From an uncultured Oscillospiraceae bacterium (lineage in GTDB: Bacteria; Bacillota; Clostridia; Oscillospirales; Acutalibacteraceae), in assembly GCA_900547445.1 (NCBI GenBank), contig URGJ01000002.1, positions 1-64,000 on the forward strand: a stretch of 64,000 bases of DNA, given 5' to 3'. A program made the position numbers and the translations under genes. Below are positions 33,666 to 42,191 of this stretch, piece by piece; the first letter of the stretch is position 1; the number at the start of each line of letters is the position of its first letter. The notes beneath the pieces are model-generated. The model saw only the letters and a program-made list of their open reading frames with translations. It did no database searches and was not told the DNA's origin.

Positions 33666-35734
33666 AAATAACGCTTGCAAAAACCGCCGGCTTTTGCTTT
33701 GGGGTAAACCGCGCGGTGCAGTCGGTTTACGATTTGCTTGACATGGGCGAACAGGTATGTACCCTCGGCCCTATAATTCACAATCCTCAGCTTGTTGAGG
33801 AATTAAAGCAAAAGGGAGTGAGGATAGTTAACTCGCCCGAAGAGGTGAAAAACGGAGAGACTCTTGTTATCCGTTCCCACGGGGTAGAGCGGAGTGTGAC
33901 CGAAAGGGCTAAAGAACTAAATGTGAGGACCGAGGACGCTACCTGCCCCTTTGTCGCAAAAATTCACGCTATTGTCGCTGAAAAGGGCAGGGAGGGATAT
34001 GTCACCTTAATAGCGGGAGACGCTTCTCATCAGGAGGTCAAGGGCATTGTCGGTCACTGCACGGGAGAGGTTTTCGTCTTTTCGGGAGAGGAGGAACTGA
34101 CAAAATTACTGGCGGAAAAGGAAAATTTCGCCGAAAAAAACGTAATTTTGGTTTCCCAAACAACATTTAATGAAAAAATATTTATAAAATGCCGAAATAT
34201 TTTAAAAAAAGTATGTACAAATGCGGAAATTTTTGATACAATATGTAATGCTACTTCTATGCGCCAGCAGGAAGCCCGCGAGCTGTCCGAAAAAAACGAT
34301 GTGATGGTTGTCATCGGAGGACGGCACAGCTCGAACACAGCAAAGCTATTTGATGTGTGCAGGGAAAAATGCGGCAGAACCTATCTTGTTGAAACGGCGT
34401 CGGAGCTAAACGGCATTGATTTCGACGGATGCGGTTCGGTGGGAGTTGTTGCAGGCGCGTCTACGCCCGCAGGTATTATAAAGGAGGTTATTAAAACCAT
34501 GTCGGAAAATTTACAACCGGTTGAAGAACAGGCGGAGGTAAAAGAACCTGTTCAAAAAAGCTTCGAGGAAATGACGGATGAGGAAGCATTTGAGGCTTCT
34601 CTAAGCGGCTTAACGGGCGACCAGAAGGTTTGCGGTACGGTTATCGCTGTCAATCCTACCGAGATTACGGTGGACATCGGCAGGGGTGTTACCGGCTATG
34701 TCACCGCAGATGAGTTCTCTTCTGAGCCTGATGTGAAGCTTATGGATGAAGTTAAGGCGGGCGATAAGCTTAATCTTATCATCATGAAAATCAATGACCA
34801 GGAAGGAACCGCAATGCTTTCAAAGCGCCGTTACGATGCTATCGCCGGTTGGGACAATATTGTTGCCGCCAAGGATTCTGGCGAAATTGTTACAGGCACC
34901 GTAAGAGATGTTATTAAGGGCGGCGTTGTTGCCTATTCAAACGGCGTAAGAGTCTTCATTCCCGCGTCGCAGGCCACCGCTTCAAGAGGCGAATCTCTTG
35001 AGGAGCTTAAGGGCAAGGAGGTTTCCTTCCGCATTATCGAGATTGGCCGCGGTCACAGAGCAGTAGGCTCTATCCGCAGCGTTCTCAAAGAACAGCGCAA
35101 GGCGGCTGAAGACAAGATTTGGGAGAATATCGCTGTCGGCGACCGCTTTACAGGTACTGTTAAGTCACTTACAAGCTACGGCGCGTTTGTTGACATTGGC
35201 GGTGTGGACGGTATGATTCACATTTCTGAGCTTTCCTGGCAGAGAATTAAAAATCCGTCTGAGGTTGTGCTCGTAGGCGATACAGTTGAGGTTTACGTTA
35301 AGGCGCTTGATCCCGAAAAGAGAAAGATTTCTCTCGGTTACAGAAAACCTGAGGATAATCCGTGGGTTATTTTTGAGAATAACTACAATGTAGGCGATAC
35401 TGTTAAGGTTACAGTAGTAAGTATGACTACATACGGCGCGTTCGCCCGCATAATCCCGGGTATTGACGGTCTTATTCACATCTCGCAGATTGCAAATAAG
35501 CACGTTGCAAAACCGCAGGATGAGCTTACTGTAGGACAAGAGGTTGACGCTAAGATTATAGCCGTTGACCCCGAGAAAAAGCGCGTAAGCCTTTCTATCC
35601 GTGCTCTGCTTGAGGACAGCGTGCCTTCTGAAGAGCCGACAGTTAATACCGCCGACGAGGTAGTTTTCGAATCGTCTGAGGAGACTGCCGAAGCTGCACC
35701 CGCAGAAGAAACAGCTGAAAATCCAGCCGAATAA
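33662..35734 (+). CDS. ispH: IspH fused to S1 domains (HMBPP reductase / ribosomal protein S1)
   Basis: The 690-residue fusion joins 4-hydroxy-3-methylbut-2-enyl diphosphate reductase, last step of the MEP isoprenoid pathway, to a bS1-like RNA-binding protein. The IspH part (1-285) has the three iron-sulfur Cys: Cys12 (FCFGVN), Cys95 (ATCPF) and Cys195 (TICNATS), plus IIHN, RSHG and SHQEVKG. The rest has four S1 repeats, the clearest being TVKSLTSYGAFVDIGGVDG and the next, VVSMTTYGAFARIIPGIDG, and an acidic Glu-rich tail. TTG start overlaps the cmk stop (TTGA). The same fusion is known in Clostridia, so this is not an artefact. Confidence 0.95.
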   Translation: MKITLAKTAGFCFGVNRAVQSVYDLLDMGEQVCTLGPIIHNPQLVEELKQKGVRIVNSPEEVKNGETLVIRSHGVERSVTERAKELNVRTEDATCPFVAKIHAIVAEKGREGYVTLIAGDASHQEVKGIVGHCTGEVFVFSGEEELTKLLAEKENFAEKNVILVSQTTFNEKIFIKCRNILKKVCTNAEIFDTICNATSMRQQEARELSEKNDVMVVIGGRHSSNTAKLFDVCREKCGRTYLVETASELNGIDFDGCGSVGVVAGASTPAGIIKEVIKTMSENLQPVEEQAEVKEPVQKSFEEMTDEEAFEASLSGLTGDQKVCGTVIAVNPTEITVDIGRGVTGYVTADEFSSEPDVKLMDEVKAGDKLNLIIMKINDQEGTAMLSKRRYDAIAGWDNIVAAKDSGEIVTGTVRDVIKGGVVAYSNGVRVFIPASQATASRGESLEELKGKEVSFRIIEIGRGHRAVGSIRSVLKEQRKAAEDKIWENIAVGDRFTGTVKSLTSYGAFVDIGGVDGMIHISELSWQRIKNPSEVVLVGDTVEVYVKALDPEKRKISLGYRKPEDNPWVIFENNYNVGDTVKVTVVSMTTYGAFARIIPGIDGLIHISQIANKHVAKPQDELTVGQEVDAKIIAVDPEKKRVSLSIRALLEDSVPSEEPTVNTADEVVFESSEETAEAAPAEETAENPAE

Positions 35735-35765
35735 TTAAATATTTTTTAAAGCTTATTTTCACAAC

Positions 35766-35803
35766 TATTAGAGCCTCCGACTTTTTGGGGGCTTTAGTAT
35801 TTT
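35766..35803 (+). terminator. Possible terminator after ispH-S1
   Basis: AGCCTCC (35772-35778) pairs with GGGGGCT (35787-35793, one G-U pair). The following TTAGTATTTTATA is only a fair T tract, so this is a modest call. Confidence 0.45.
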
Positions 35804-35839
35804 ATAAATAAACTAATGTAATGCAGAGCAAAGACACAC

Positions 35840-35868
35840 TTGCAAAATACCGTAAAATACAATATAAT
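35840..35868 (+). promoter_or_regulatory. Promoter for the FtsW/RodA gene
   Basis: TTGCAA (35840-35845) and TATAAT (35863-35868) are 17 bp apart, about 50 bases before the TTG start at 35921. Confidence 0.65.
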
Positions 35869-35920
35869 AATGACAGAAAATATTATATCTTTTATTTTTT
35901 GTAAGAAAGGAGTGCGGCTA

Positions 35921-37051
35921 TTGCGGCGCTTTTTGGCAAGGACAGCGGATTTTATCCGCGAATCCGATAAAATTCTGCTTATTCTTTGTGCTTTTGCAAG
36001 CCTTTACGGCTGTTTAGCGGTTTTTTCCGCAACTCATTATCTTGAAAATTACCGACCCGTAATAATCCAGTTATTATGCACGGTTATCGGCGTTGCCGCC
36101 GCGGTAATAATTTCCGCTGTGGATTATGAGAAGATGCTTAAGCATTGGTATGTTGCGGCGGCGCTGGGCGTTATTCCTGTAATACTCACCTTTTTTATAG
36201 GTTTTGCGCCTGAGGGCACAGACGATAAGGCGTGGCTTGATCTCGGGATTACTACATTTCAGCCGTCGGAGCTTTTAAAAATCTGCTTTATTATCACTTT
36301 TAGCACGCATTTAAGCAAGGTTAAGACTAACATTAATAAACTTAAATATCTTATTCCCGTAGTCTTACACGGTGCTTTTCCCGTGGTGCTTATACATATA
36401 CAGGGAGACGACGGAACAGCTTTGGTATTCGCGGTTATGGTCGTTTTTATGCTTTGGGCGGCGGGAGTTTCGTGGAAGTATTTTCTTTCGGCGTTTGTAG
36501 CTGCGCTTGCCGCGTCGCCGATATTCTATTTTTTGGTTATGAATGACGACCAGCGGGCGAGAATAACCAGCCTTTTCGACCTTAATGCAGATACAAACGG
36601 AATCGGTTATCAGCAATGGCGGGGCAGAATGGCGCTCGCCAACGGCGGATTTGCGGGTCAGGGACTTTTAAAAGGCGACCTTACACAGAACGGAATAGTG
36701 CCCTACGGCTACAACGATTTTATTTTTGTAAGCATAGGCGAGGAGCTGGGATTTTTAGGCTGTATGGCGGTGGTTTTGCTTTTAGCCGCCATCTGTTTCC
36801 GCTGTATCCAAATCGCAAAGCTTTCCGTTAAGGACAGCGGCAAGCTCATCTGCGTGGGAATGTTCTCGGTGCTTTTTGCTCAGATGATTATTAATGTAGG
36901 TATGTGCGTTTCGATTTTGCCTGTCATCGGTATTACTCTTCCGTTTTTCAGCGCGGGAGGAACCTCGCTTTTGTGCCTTTATCTCGGAATAGGACTTGTG
37001 CTTAACGTATATAAGCACCGTAATTCGCGTACAATTTATTTGCATGATTAG
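35921..37051 (+). CDS. FtsW/RodA/SpoVE family peptidoglycan polymerase
   Basis: The 376-residue SEDS glycosyltransferase has about ten membrane helices and the family end motif PFFSAGGTSLLCLYLGIGLVLNV. GDDGTALVFAVMVVFMLWAAG contains the conserved Asp of the central cavity. It polymerises lipid II during elongation, division or sporulation; RodA type is favoured by the single-copy context but not proven. The TTG at 35921 is chosen since AAAGGAG ends nine bases earlier; a GTG at 35912 overlaps that site, and a longer frame from 35840 starts on the promoter. Confidence 0.9.
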   Translation: MRRFLARTADFIRESDKILLILCAFASLYGCLAVFSATHYLENYRPVIIQLLCTVIGVAAAVIISAVDYEKMLKHWYVAAALGVIPVILTFFIGFAPEGTDDKAWLDLGITTFQPSELLKICFIITFSTHLSKVKTNINKLKYLIPVVLHGAFPVVLIHIQGDDGTALVFAVMVVFMLWAAGVSWKYFLSAFVAALAASPIFYFLVMNDDQRARITSLFDLNADTNGIGYQQWRGRMALANGGFAGQGLLKGDLTQNGIVPYGYNDFIFVSIGEELGFLGCMAVVLLLAAICFRCIQIAKLSVKDSGKLICVGMFSVLFAQMIINVGMCVSILPVIGITLPFFSAGGTSLLCLYLGIGLVLNVYKHRNSRTIYLHD

Positions 37052-37077
37052 TATAACGTCTCAAATGAGGCTTTAGA

Positions 37078-37209
37078 ATGTCAAAAAACATTATAACTAT
37101 CAGCCGCAAGTTTGGCAGCGGCGGAAGAACGGTTGGCAGACTGTTAAATCAAACAAAAAGATACCGCCGAGGTTTAGAGCCTCGGCGGTGTTTTTATAAA
37201 GTTATTTAA
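37078..37209 (+). pseudogene. Truncated cytidylate-kinase-like (AAA/P-loop) gene fragment
   Basis: ATG 37078 starts a 43-codon frame. The first 23 residues (MSKNIITISRKFGSGGRTVG and RLL) match the N-terminus of the cytidylate-kinase-like family, which begins ITISREFGSGG.T.GR.L, including its P-loop. After about 37150 the similarity ends and the frame runs through a terminator hairpin into RRGLEPRRCFYKVI. The rest of the roughly 200-residue kinase is missing, so this is a degraded remnant behind the ftsW-like gene. Confidence 0.7.
37158..37197. terminator. Bidirectional terminator between the kinase fragment and the BY-kinase gene
   Basis: ACCGCCGAGG (37163-37172) pairs perfectly with 37180-37189 around a seven-base loop. 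T5 follows on the plus strand and A5 precedes it, so it serves both converging transcripts. Confidence 0.85.
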
Positions 37210-37954
37210 TTCTTTTACCTGATGCACTGTATTCGTAACTTTTATAGTGTTTTTTATAATACTTAGTATTTTTGCCGTCCGGATCGTTTAAAATTGCACC
37301 TAAAATCTTACAGCCGCTTTTTTCAAGCTGAGTTTTTACCTCTAAGCCCTCTTTCACGGTGATTTTTCCGATAGTAATAATTATAATAGAGCCGTCGCAT
37401 TGAGTGGCGATAACCGCCGAGTCAATTACGCTGCCAAGCGGAGGAGAATCAATTATTACATAATCGTAAATTTCTCTTGCGTCGTGAATAAGCTTGTTAA
37501 AGCGGTCTGAGCTTAAAAGCTCAACAGGATTCGGGGGATAATGTCCGCTGAAAATAACATCAAACATAGGATTCTGCGTGTTGTAAAGAACCATATCAAG
37601 CTCTGCCTGAGAGGAAAGGAATTCAGAAAGTCCGTAAAAATTCTGCGAAGCGATATTGCGGTGAATCATTACGGATTTACGCATATCCGCGTCAATCAAT
37701 AAGGTCTTCTTATCGATCTCAGCCATACTTCTCGCAATTTCGGCAGATATTGTGCTTTTCCCTTCGTTTTCTCTGGAACTTGTAAGGACGATAACTTTAA
37801 TATCCGAACCGCAGAACATAATGTTTGTGCGAAGAGTTTTAAAGCTTTCGTTGGTTAAAAAATCGTTTGAGGCACAGGTATTAAAATTGACTTTACCTGC
37901 GGCTTTTCCTTCAAAAAAAGATGTATCGTTGGTCATATCGGTTGTAGAAAACAT
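37202..37954 (-). CDS. CpsD/CapB family tyrosine-protein kinase
   Basis: The 250-residue bacterial tyrosine kinase has Walker A in VLTSSRENEGKSTISAEIA, Walker A' LLIDADMRKS, Walker B YDYVIIDSPPLGSVID and a C-terminal Tyr cluster (YYKKHYKSYEYS) that is autophosphorylated in this family. These kinases normally need an adjacent membrane adaptor (Wzz/CapA type) and lie in polysaccharide clusters; neither is present here. It is a stand-alone gene, so partner and target are unknown. Confidence 0.88.
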   Translation of the reverse strand: MFSTTDMTNDTSFFEGKAAGKVNFNTCASNDFLTNESFKTLRTNIMFCGSDIKVIVLTSSRENEGKSTISAEIARSMAEIDKKTLLIDADMRKSVMIHRNIASQNFYGLSEFLSSQAELDMVLYNTQNPMFDVIFSGHYPPNPVELLSSDRFNKLIHDAREIYDYVIIDSPPLGSVIDSAVIATQCDGSIIIITIGKITVKEGLEVKTQLEKSGCKILGAILNDPDGKNTKYYKKHYKSYEYSASGKRIK

Positions 37955-38233
37955 CTAACTGCCTTTCTGACAATATCTTGTCTGTCATTATAATTTTATT
38001 AAGGGTATTAACCGAACAAAAAGTATATATAATCAAGGCCGTGCAAACCTCGGTTCGGTCAATAGCAGATTTTAATATGTAATAATTAGGAAACAAATAA
38101 AATTACCGACAATTTGGCTTCCTGCTTTATATAAATCCTAAAAACGATTTTAACATATTCAGATTTATTATTCAAGCAATTTTATTTAAAACAGTGGAAA
38201 AACCGTATTTTCCGCATAATACATAAAAAGCGG

Positions 38234-39205
38234 TCAGAATTTTATACTTACCTCTCCGGAGGAAAGCATACCGAAGGCGCCATCAGAGTATTCAACGCGA
38301 AGACGGCAATTTTCGTCGATGCCGAGCGCAGTAGCTGAACGTGAGCCGTCGATAGAAAGCACATTTATTTTTTTGCCGATAACTATACAACGTTCTTCGT
38401 AAGCCTTTAAAAATTCTCGTTTAGGAAGAGTTTTATAGTATTTGAAAAAGCTTTCAAGTACAGCCGCCGCAAGTCGGCTTTTGATACCCGCTTCGCGCTC
38501 TCTAAATATCGCTCCCGCAATATTTTTAATTTCATCGGGGAAGCCGTCCGTTGGCTCGTACACATTAAGCCCAATGCCTAAAACCGCGTAATCAAGCTCG
38601 CCGCTTTCTATGTTAAGGGAGGCCTCGGTAAGTATTCCGCAGATTTTTTTGCCGTCTATCAGCACATCATTGACCCATTTGATTCCTGTTTTTCTTCTGC
38701 TTAAGGTTTCTGCCGCCTCCGAAACGGCGACCGCCGCCGCGGTGGTGATAAGAGCGGCGTTTTCGGCGGAAATACGGGGACGCAGAAGAATACTCATATA
38801 AATTCCGCTGTCGGCGGGGGAGAAGAAGCTTCGTGTAAATCTTCCTCTTCCCTCGGTTTGTCTGAGGGCGATTAAAACCGTGCCCTCGGGCGCTCCCGAG
38901 GCGGCTTTTTCCCGAAGTAAGGCGTTTGTTGAGGTAACGGTATTTTTGACCTCGATATCAAGCTTTCCTTTGAGTGAGGTCAGATTATTTTCAATTTCGG
39001 CGCGGGACAAAATGTCGCCGCTGCTATTTAACCGATAACCTCTGTTGGTCACGGCTTCTATCTCATAGCCCTCGTTTTTAAGGGCGGAGACCGCCTTCCA
39101 AACGGCGTTTCTGCTGACTCCTAAAAGCTTGGCGGCGTCCTCGCCCGAAAGGTAGTCTTCGCCGCGGTCGGTTAATAACGGCAGTAAACGTTCTTTGACA
39201 GACAT
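38234..39205 (-). CDS. birA: Bifunctional biotin ligase / biotin operon repressor
   Basis: The 323-residue protein has an N-terminal winged helix (AAKLLGVSRNAVWKAVSALKNEGYEIEAV) and the ligase domain with EGRGRFTRSFFSPA (biotinyl-AMP loop), ITTAAAVAVSEA, KWVNDVLIDGKKICG and the SH3-like C-terminus. It adds biotin to carboxylase subunits and can repress biotin genes. Its ribosome site AAGGAGG lies within the last codons of deoD, whose stop abuts the ATG, so the two are coupled. No biotin genes or BirA operator were seen nearby. Confidence 0.93.
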   Translation of the reverse strand: MSVKERLLPLLTDRGEDYLSGEDAAKLLGVSRNAVWKAVSALKNEGYEIEAVTNRGYRLNSSGDILSRAEIENNLTSLKGKLDIEVKNTVTSTNALLREKAASGAPEGTVLIALRQTEGRGRFTRSFFSPADSGIYMSILLRPRISAENAALITTAAAVAVSEAAETLSRRKTGIKWVNDVLIDGKKICGILTEASLNIESGELDYAVLGIGLNVYEPTDGFPDEIKNIAGAIFREREAGIKSRLAAAVLESFFKYYKTLPKREFLKAYEERCIVIGKKINVLSIDGSRSATALGIDENCRLRVEYSDGAFGMLSSGEVSIKF

Positions 39206-39943
39206 TTATGCCTCCTTAATTGAAACAGCGGTCTCAAGCGCAAGCCTTATCATATCGGTAAATGAATTTTGCCTTTCTTCGGCGGTAGTGGCTTCGCCCG
39301 TTATAAGGGAATCGGAAACCGTGCAGATGCACAGTGCTCGCTTGCCCGCTCTCGCGGCGTTCATATAAAGCGCCGCCGTCTCCATTTCCACCGCCAGCAC
39401 CCCCATTTTCGCCCAGAGGGCTGCGGGCTGTTTCCAATCGGGCAGACCCTCGCTGTCACCGTAGAAGCGGTCGCTTGAAAGAATGTTGCCGACGTGATAG
39501 TTAAGTCCTAAGCTTTCAGCCTTAGATACAGCCTTTGTTAATAGCCCGAAATCGGCAATAGGCGAAAAGTCACCGGGCAGAACGAACTGCTTTACAAAAT
39601 TCGAGTCGGTACATGCTGCCTGTCCTAAAACTATGTCTCGCAGCTTAACGTCGGCGTGGTATGAACCCGCCGAGCCTACCCGTATTATATTTTCAACACC
39701 GAAGAAATAAAACAGCTCATATGAGTATATTCCCATTGACGGCATACCCATACCGCTTGCCATCACCGAAATTTTTTGACCCTTATAAAGCCCTGTGTAG
39801 CCCTGAACGCCGCGTACATCGTTCACAAGCCGCGCGTCACTAAGGAAGCTTTCTGCAATAAGCCTTGAACGCAAGGGGTCGCCCGGCATAAGCACGGTAT
39901 CTGCAAAGTCGCCCTTATTAGCTGCTATATGAGGTGTTGACAT
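39206..39943 (-). CDS. deoD: Purine-nucleoside phosphorylase (DeoD type)
   Basis: The 245-residue hexameric-type enzyme splits purine (deoxy)nucleosides with phosphate for salvage. Typical segments are TPHIAANKGDFADTVLMPGDPLR, ASGMGMPSMGIYSYEL, IIRVGSAGS, VLAVEMETAALYMNAA and CTVSDSLITGEATTAEERQ. Length is normal. It heads a two-gene unit with birA. Confidence 0.96.
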   Translation of the reverse strand: MSTPHIAANKGDFADTVLMPGDPLRSRLIAESFLSDARLVNDVRGVQGYTGLYKGQKISVMASGMGMPSMGIYSYELFYFFGVENIIRVGSAGSYHADVKLRDIVLGQAACTDSNFVKQFVLPGDFSPIADFGLLTKAVSKAESLGLNYHVGNILSSDRFYGDSEGLPDWKQPAALWAKMGVLAVEMETAALYMNAARAGKRALCICTVSDSLITGEATTAEERQNSFTDMIRLALETAVSIKEA

Positions 39944-40024
39944 ATAAATTCCGCCTTTCTTTTAGCAAATGTATGGTTTGTCTCATATACTGTAACAAAA
40001 TAAAGTTTAACAGGAGTGTGCGTT

Positions 40025-40432
40025 ATGGAACATAATTTTCCCTGTCATATTACAAGTGACAAGGATTTAAAATATTACGAGGATTATCTGAAAAGCTGCA
40101 ATACCGAAAGCGAAGCATTGCAGGCAAGAAAAAACAGCTCGAATGAGTGCAAAATAACGGTTGAAAGCGGCTCGCCGCGCGGGAATATGCGTATGACCGA
40201 TACCGTTTATCTTCCTGCCTTTCTTAACACTATGGTGGGAAAGCTTGTAAGGGTGGAGTCACTAATAGGCGGCTGTCTTGAAAGCAGGGTCGGAATACTG
40301 ATGAGGGTCGGGGCGGACTATATTGTGCTTAAGCTTTACAGGGGTTGCAGCACAATGATCTGCGAGACCTCGTCTATTAAATACATTACCGTTATTCACG
40401 ATAACGATTTGAATAAGGCGGGATTATTTTAA
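40025..40432 (+). CDS. Conserved hypothetical protein, 135 residues, C-terminal small beta-barrel
   Basis: ATG 40025 has CAGGAG eight bases upstream; a GTG three codons earlier overlaps that site. The N-terminal 60 residues are polar and charged. The C-terminal half (MVGKLVRVESLIGGCLESRVGIL onward) alternates beta strands, in a pattern similar to small Clostridia proteins of the LVRVEFLIG...GxLxxVGxxYIxL type, which may be spore-associated; an SH3/Sm-like barrel is a reasonable guess. Seven Cys residues are unusual for its length. The end overlaps the convergent sufB by nine bases. Function unknown. Confidence 0.7.
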   Translation: MEHNFPCHITSDKDLKYYEDYLKSCNTESEALQARKNSSNECKITVESGSPRGNMRMTDTVYLPAFLNTMVGKLVRVESLIGGCLESRVGILMRVGADYIVLKLYRGCSTMICETSSIKYITVIHDNDLNKAGLF

Positions 40433-41341
40433 AAATCCGTTAATAATCTGCTCCTCTGCCTCAGCTTCGGTAAGTCCCAAGGTCATAAGCTTTATAAGCT
40501 GGTCGCCCGCTATTTTCCCGATTGCCGCCTCGTGAATAAGCGAGGCGTCGATACTGTTAGCGGATATTTCGGGTATAGCGGTCACCGTGGCGTTATCCAT
40601 AATAATCGCGTCGCACTCGGTATGACCGCTGCATACATTGTTGCCGTTGATTTTTGAAAGGAAACGCTGGAAGGAGCTATCCTTTGCGACCGAGCGCGAT
40701 ACAACGTTAGCGCTGGAATTTTTGCCGTCAAGGTCAACCGTGAAGTCGGTTTCGGCGGTCTGCCTGCCGTGGGTCATAATCTTTTCGTGTATCACAAGGG
40801 AGGCACCGTCGGATAGGCGGGCTTTGGTTACGCGCTTTGTAGAGTCTATTCCCTTTATCTGCGCGGTGTCCATCTCCATATAACCGCCCTCGGCGATATT
40901 TACAACGGTGGTGGGGTTCATATTGTTTTCGCCGTTTCCGTCCCCTTCACCGTAGTGCTTTTCAATGTATTTTACCCTTGCGTTTTTGCCGACAAAAAAG
41001 GTGTGAATACCGTCGTGGCGGGATTCCTTTTCGCCGCAGTTGTGTATTCCGCACCCCGCAACTATTGTGACATCGGCGTTATCGCCGATTATAAAATCGT
41101 TATAAACAAGGTCGTTAAGCCCTGTTTCGCTTATAATTACGGGAATGTGGACGGTCTCGCCCACAGTTCCCGCTTTTATTATTATGTCAATACCCGGTCG
41201 GTCGGTTTTGGTTTTAATATCGATGTTTTCGGTAACGTGACGGTCGGCAAGCTGACCGTTTGACCTGATATTATACGCACCGTCGGGTGACGCGTTCATA
41301 TCCGCAATAATCTTTAAAAGCTCTAATTCCGTGCCGTTCAT
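40424..41341 (-). CDS. sufB: SufB/SufD family Fe-S cluster assembly protein
   Basis: The 305-residue protein has the SufBD core: a right-handed beta-helix with NADVTIVAGCGIHNCGEKESRHDGIHTFF and KYIEKHYGEGDG, and the C-terminal HEAAIGKIAGDQLIKLMTLGLTEAEAEEQIINGFL motif that docks SufC. It is shorter than classical SufB (about 470), lacking the N-terminal extension, as in minimal SufBC systems. It overlaps sufC by one base (TGATG) and is the only scaffold gene here; no SufS, SufU or SufE lies nearby. Confidence 0.88.
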   Translation of the reverse strand: MNGTELELLKIIADMNASPDGAYNIRSNGQLADRHVTENIDIKTKTDRPGIDIIIKAGTVGETVHIPVIISETGLNDLVYNDFIIGDNADVTIVAGCGIHNCGEKESRHDGIHTFFVGKNARVKYIEKHYGEGDGNGENNMNPTTVVNIAEGGYMEMDTAQIKGIDSTKRVTKARLSDGASLVIHEKIMTHGRQTAETDFTVDLDGKNSSANVVSRSVAKDSSFQRFLSKINGNNVCSGHTECDAIIMDNATVTAIPEISANSIDASLIHEAAIGKIAGDQLIKLMTLGLTEAEAEEQIINGFLK

Positions 41342-42078
41342 CAGCGCGCCTCCTTCACATTGTCGGCAAGTATTTTGCAGCCGCTGTCAACCGTGCCTAA
41401 AAGCTCAGGCAGAATTTCGTTTTTAGTGCCTGTGGCGCGAAGCTCGCCGCCGCCTAAAACAACAATCCTGTCGGCAATATTAAGAATACGCTCCTGATGC
41501 GAAATTATGATAATTGTACCGCCCGAGCTCTTGTGCATCTTTTCAAACACCTGAATTAAATTTCCGAAGCTCCAAAGGTCGATACCCGCCTCGGGCTCGT
41601 CAAAAATGGAGACCTTTGAGGAACGGGCTAATACCGTGGCGATTTCAATGCGCTTAAGCTCGCCGCCCGAAAGGGAGGAGTTAACCTCGCGGTTTATATA
41701 GTCCCTCGCGCAAAGCCCTACCTGTGAAAGATAGTCGCACGCCTCGTTTATTCCGATTTCCTTGCCCGCGGCAAGACCTATAAGGTCGTAAACGGTAAGT
41801 CCCTTAAAATGTACAGGCTGTTGAAAGGCAAAGCTTATGCCTTTTTTTGCCCTGTCGGTCACCGAAAGGTCGGTAATATCCTCTCCGTCAAGCAGAATCT
41901 GCCCCGAAACGGGGGTGATTATTCCCGCGATAATTTTCGCAAGGGTAGATTTGCCGCCGCCGTTGGGTCCCGTTATTACAACAAAGCTTTCATCAATTTT
42001 CAGATTAATGTTTTTCAGAATTTCCTTTTCGCCCGCTTCATTTTCGGCGCTGAAGGAAATATTTTTTAATTCTAACAT
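41341..42078 (-). CDS. sufC: SufC Fe-S assembly ATPase
   Basis: The 245-residue ABC-type ATPase has Walker A GPNGGGKSTLAK, Q-loop FAFQQPVHFKG, signature NSSLSGGELKRIEIA, Walker B VSIFDEPEAGIDLW and H-loop ISHQERIL. SufC opens and shapes the SufB/D scaffold. GGAGGAAAAAA precedes the ATG. First gene of the sufCB unit. Confidence 0.93.
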   Translation of the reverse strand: MLELKNISFSAENEAGEKEILKNINLKIDESFVVITGPNGGGKSTLAKIIAGIITPVSGQILLDGEDITDLSVTDRAKKGISFAFQQPVHFKGLTVYDLIGLAAGKEIGINEACDYLSQVGLCARDYINREVNSSLSGGELKRIEIATVLARSSKVSIFDEPEAGIDLWSFGNLIQVFEKMHKSSGGTIIIISHQERILNIADRIVVLGGGELRATGTKNEILPELLGTVDSGCKILADNVKEAR

Positions 42079-42129
42079 TTTTTTCCTCCGGGTAGGCTGA
42101 TTCTCGCCAGCCTAAATATTCTCCCTTAT

Positions 42130-42158
42130 ATGATACCTTTTTTTTCTGATAAAATCAA
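42130..42158 (-). promoter_or_regulatory. Promoter for sufCB
   Basis: On the minus strand TTGATT (42153-42158) and TATCAT (42130-42135) are 17 bp apart, about 50 bases before sufC. Confidence 0.55.
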
Positions 42159-42191
42159 CCGTTTGCGTAAAAAAACGGAATTATTTTCTTT

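Noticed and set aside
38191..38215. GGAAAA/TTTTCC hairpin downstream of birA
   Set aside because: Only six A/T-rich pairs with a poor T tail; too weak to call a terminator. The gap 37955-38233 otherwise shows no clear feature.
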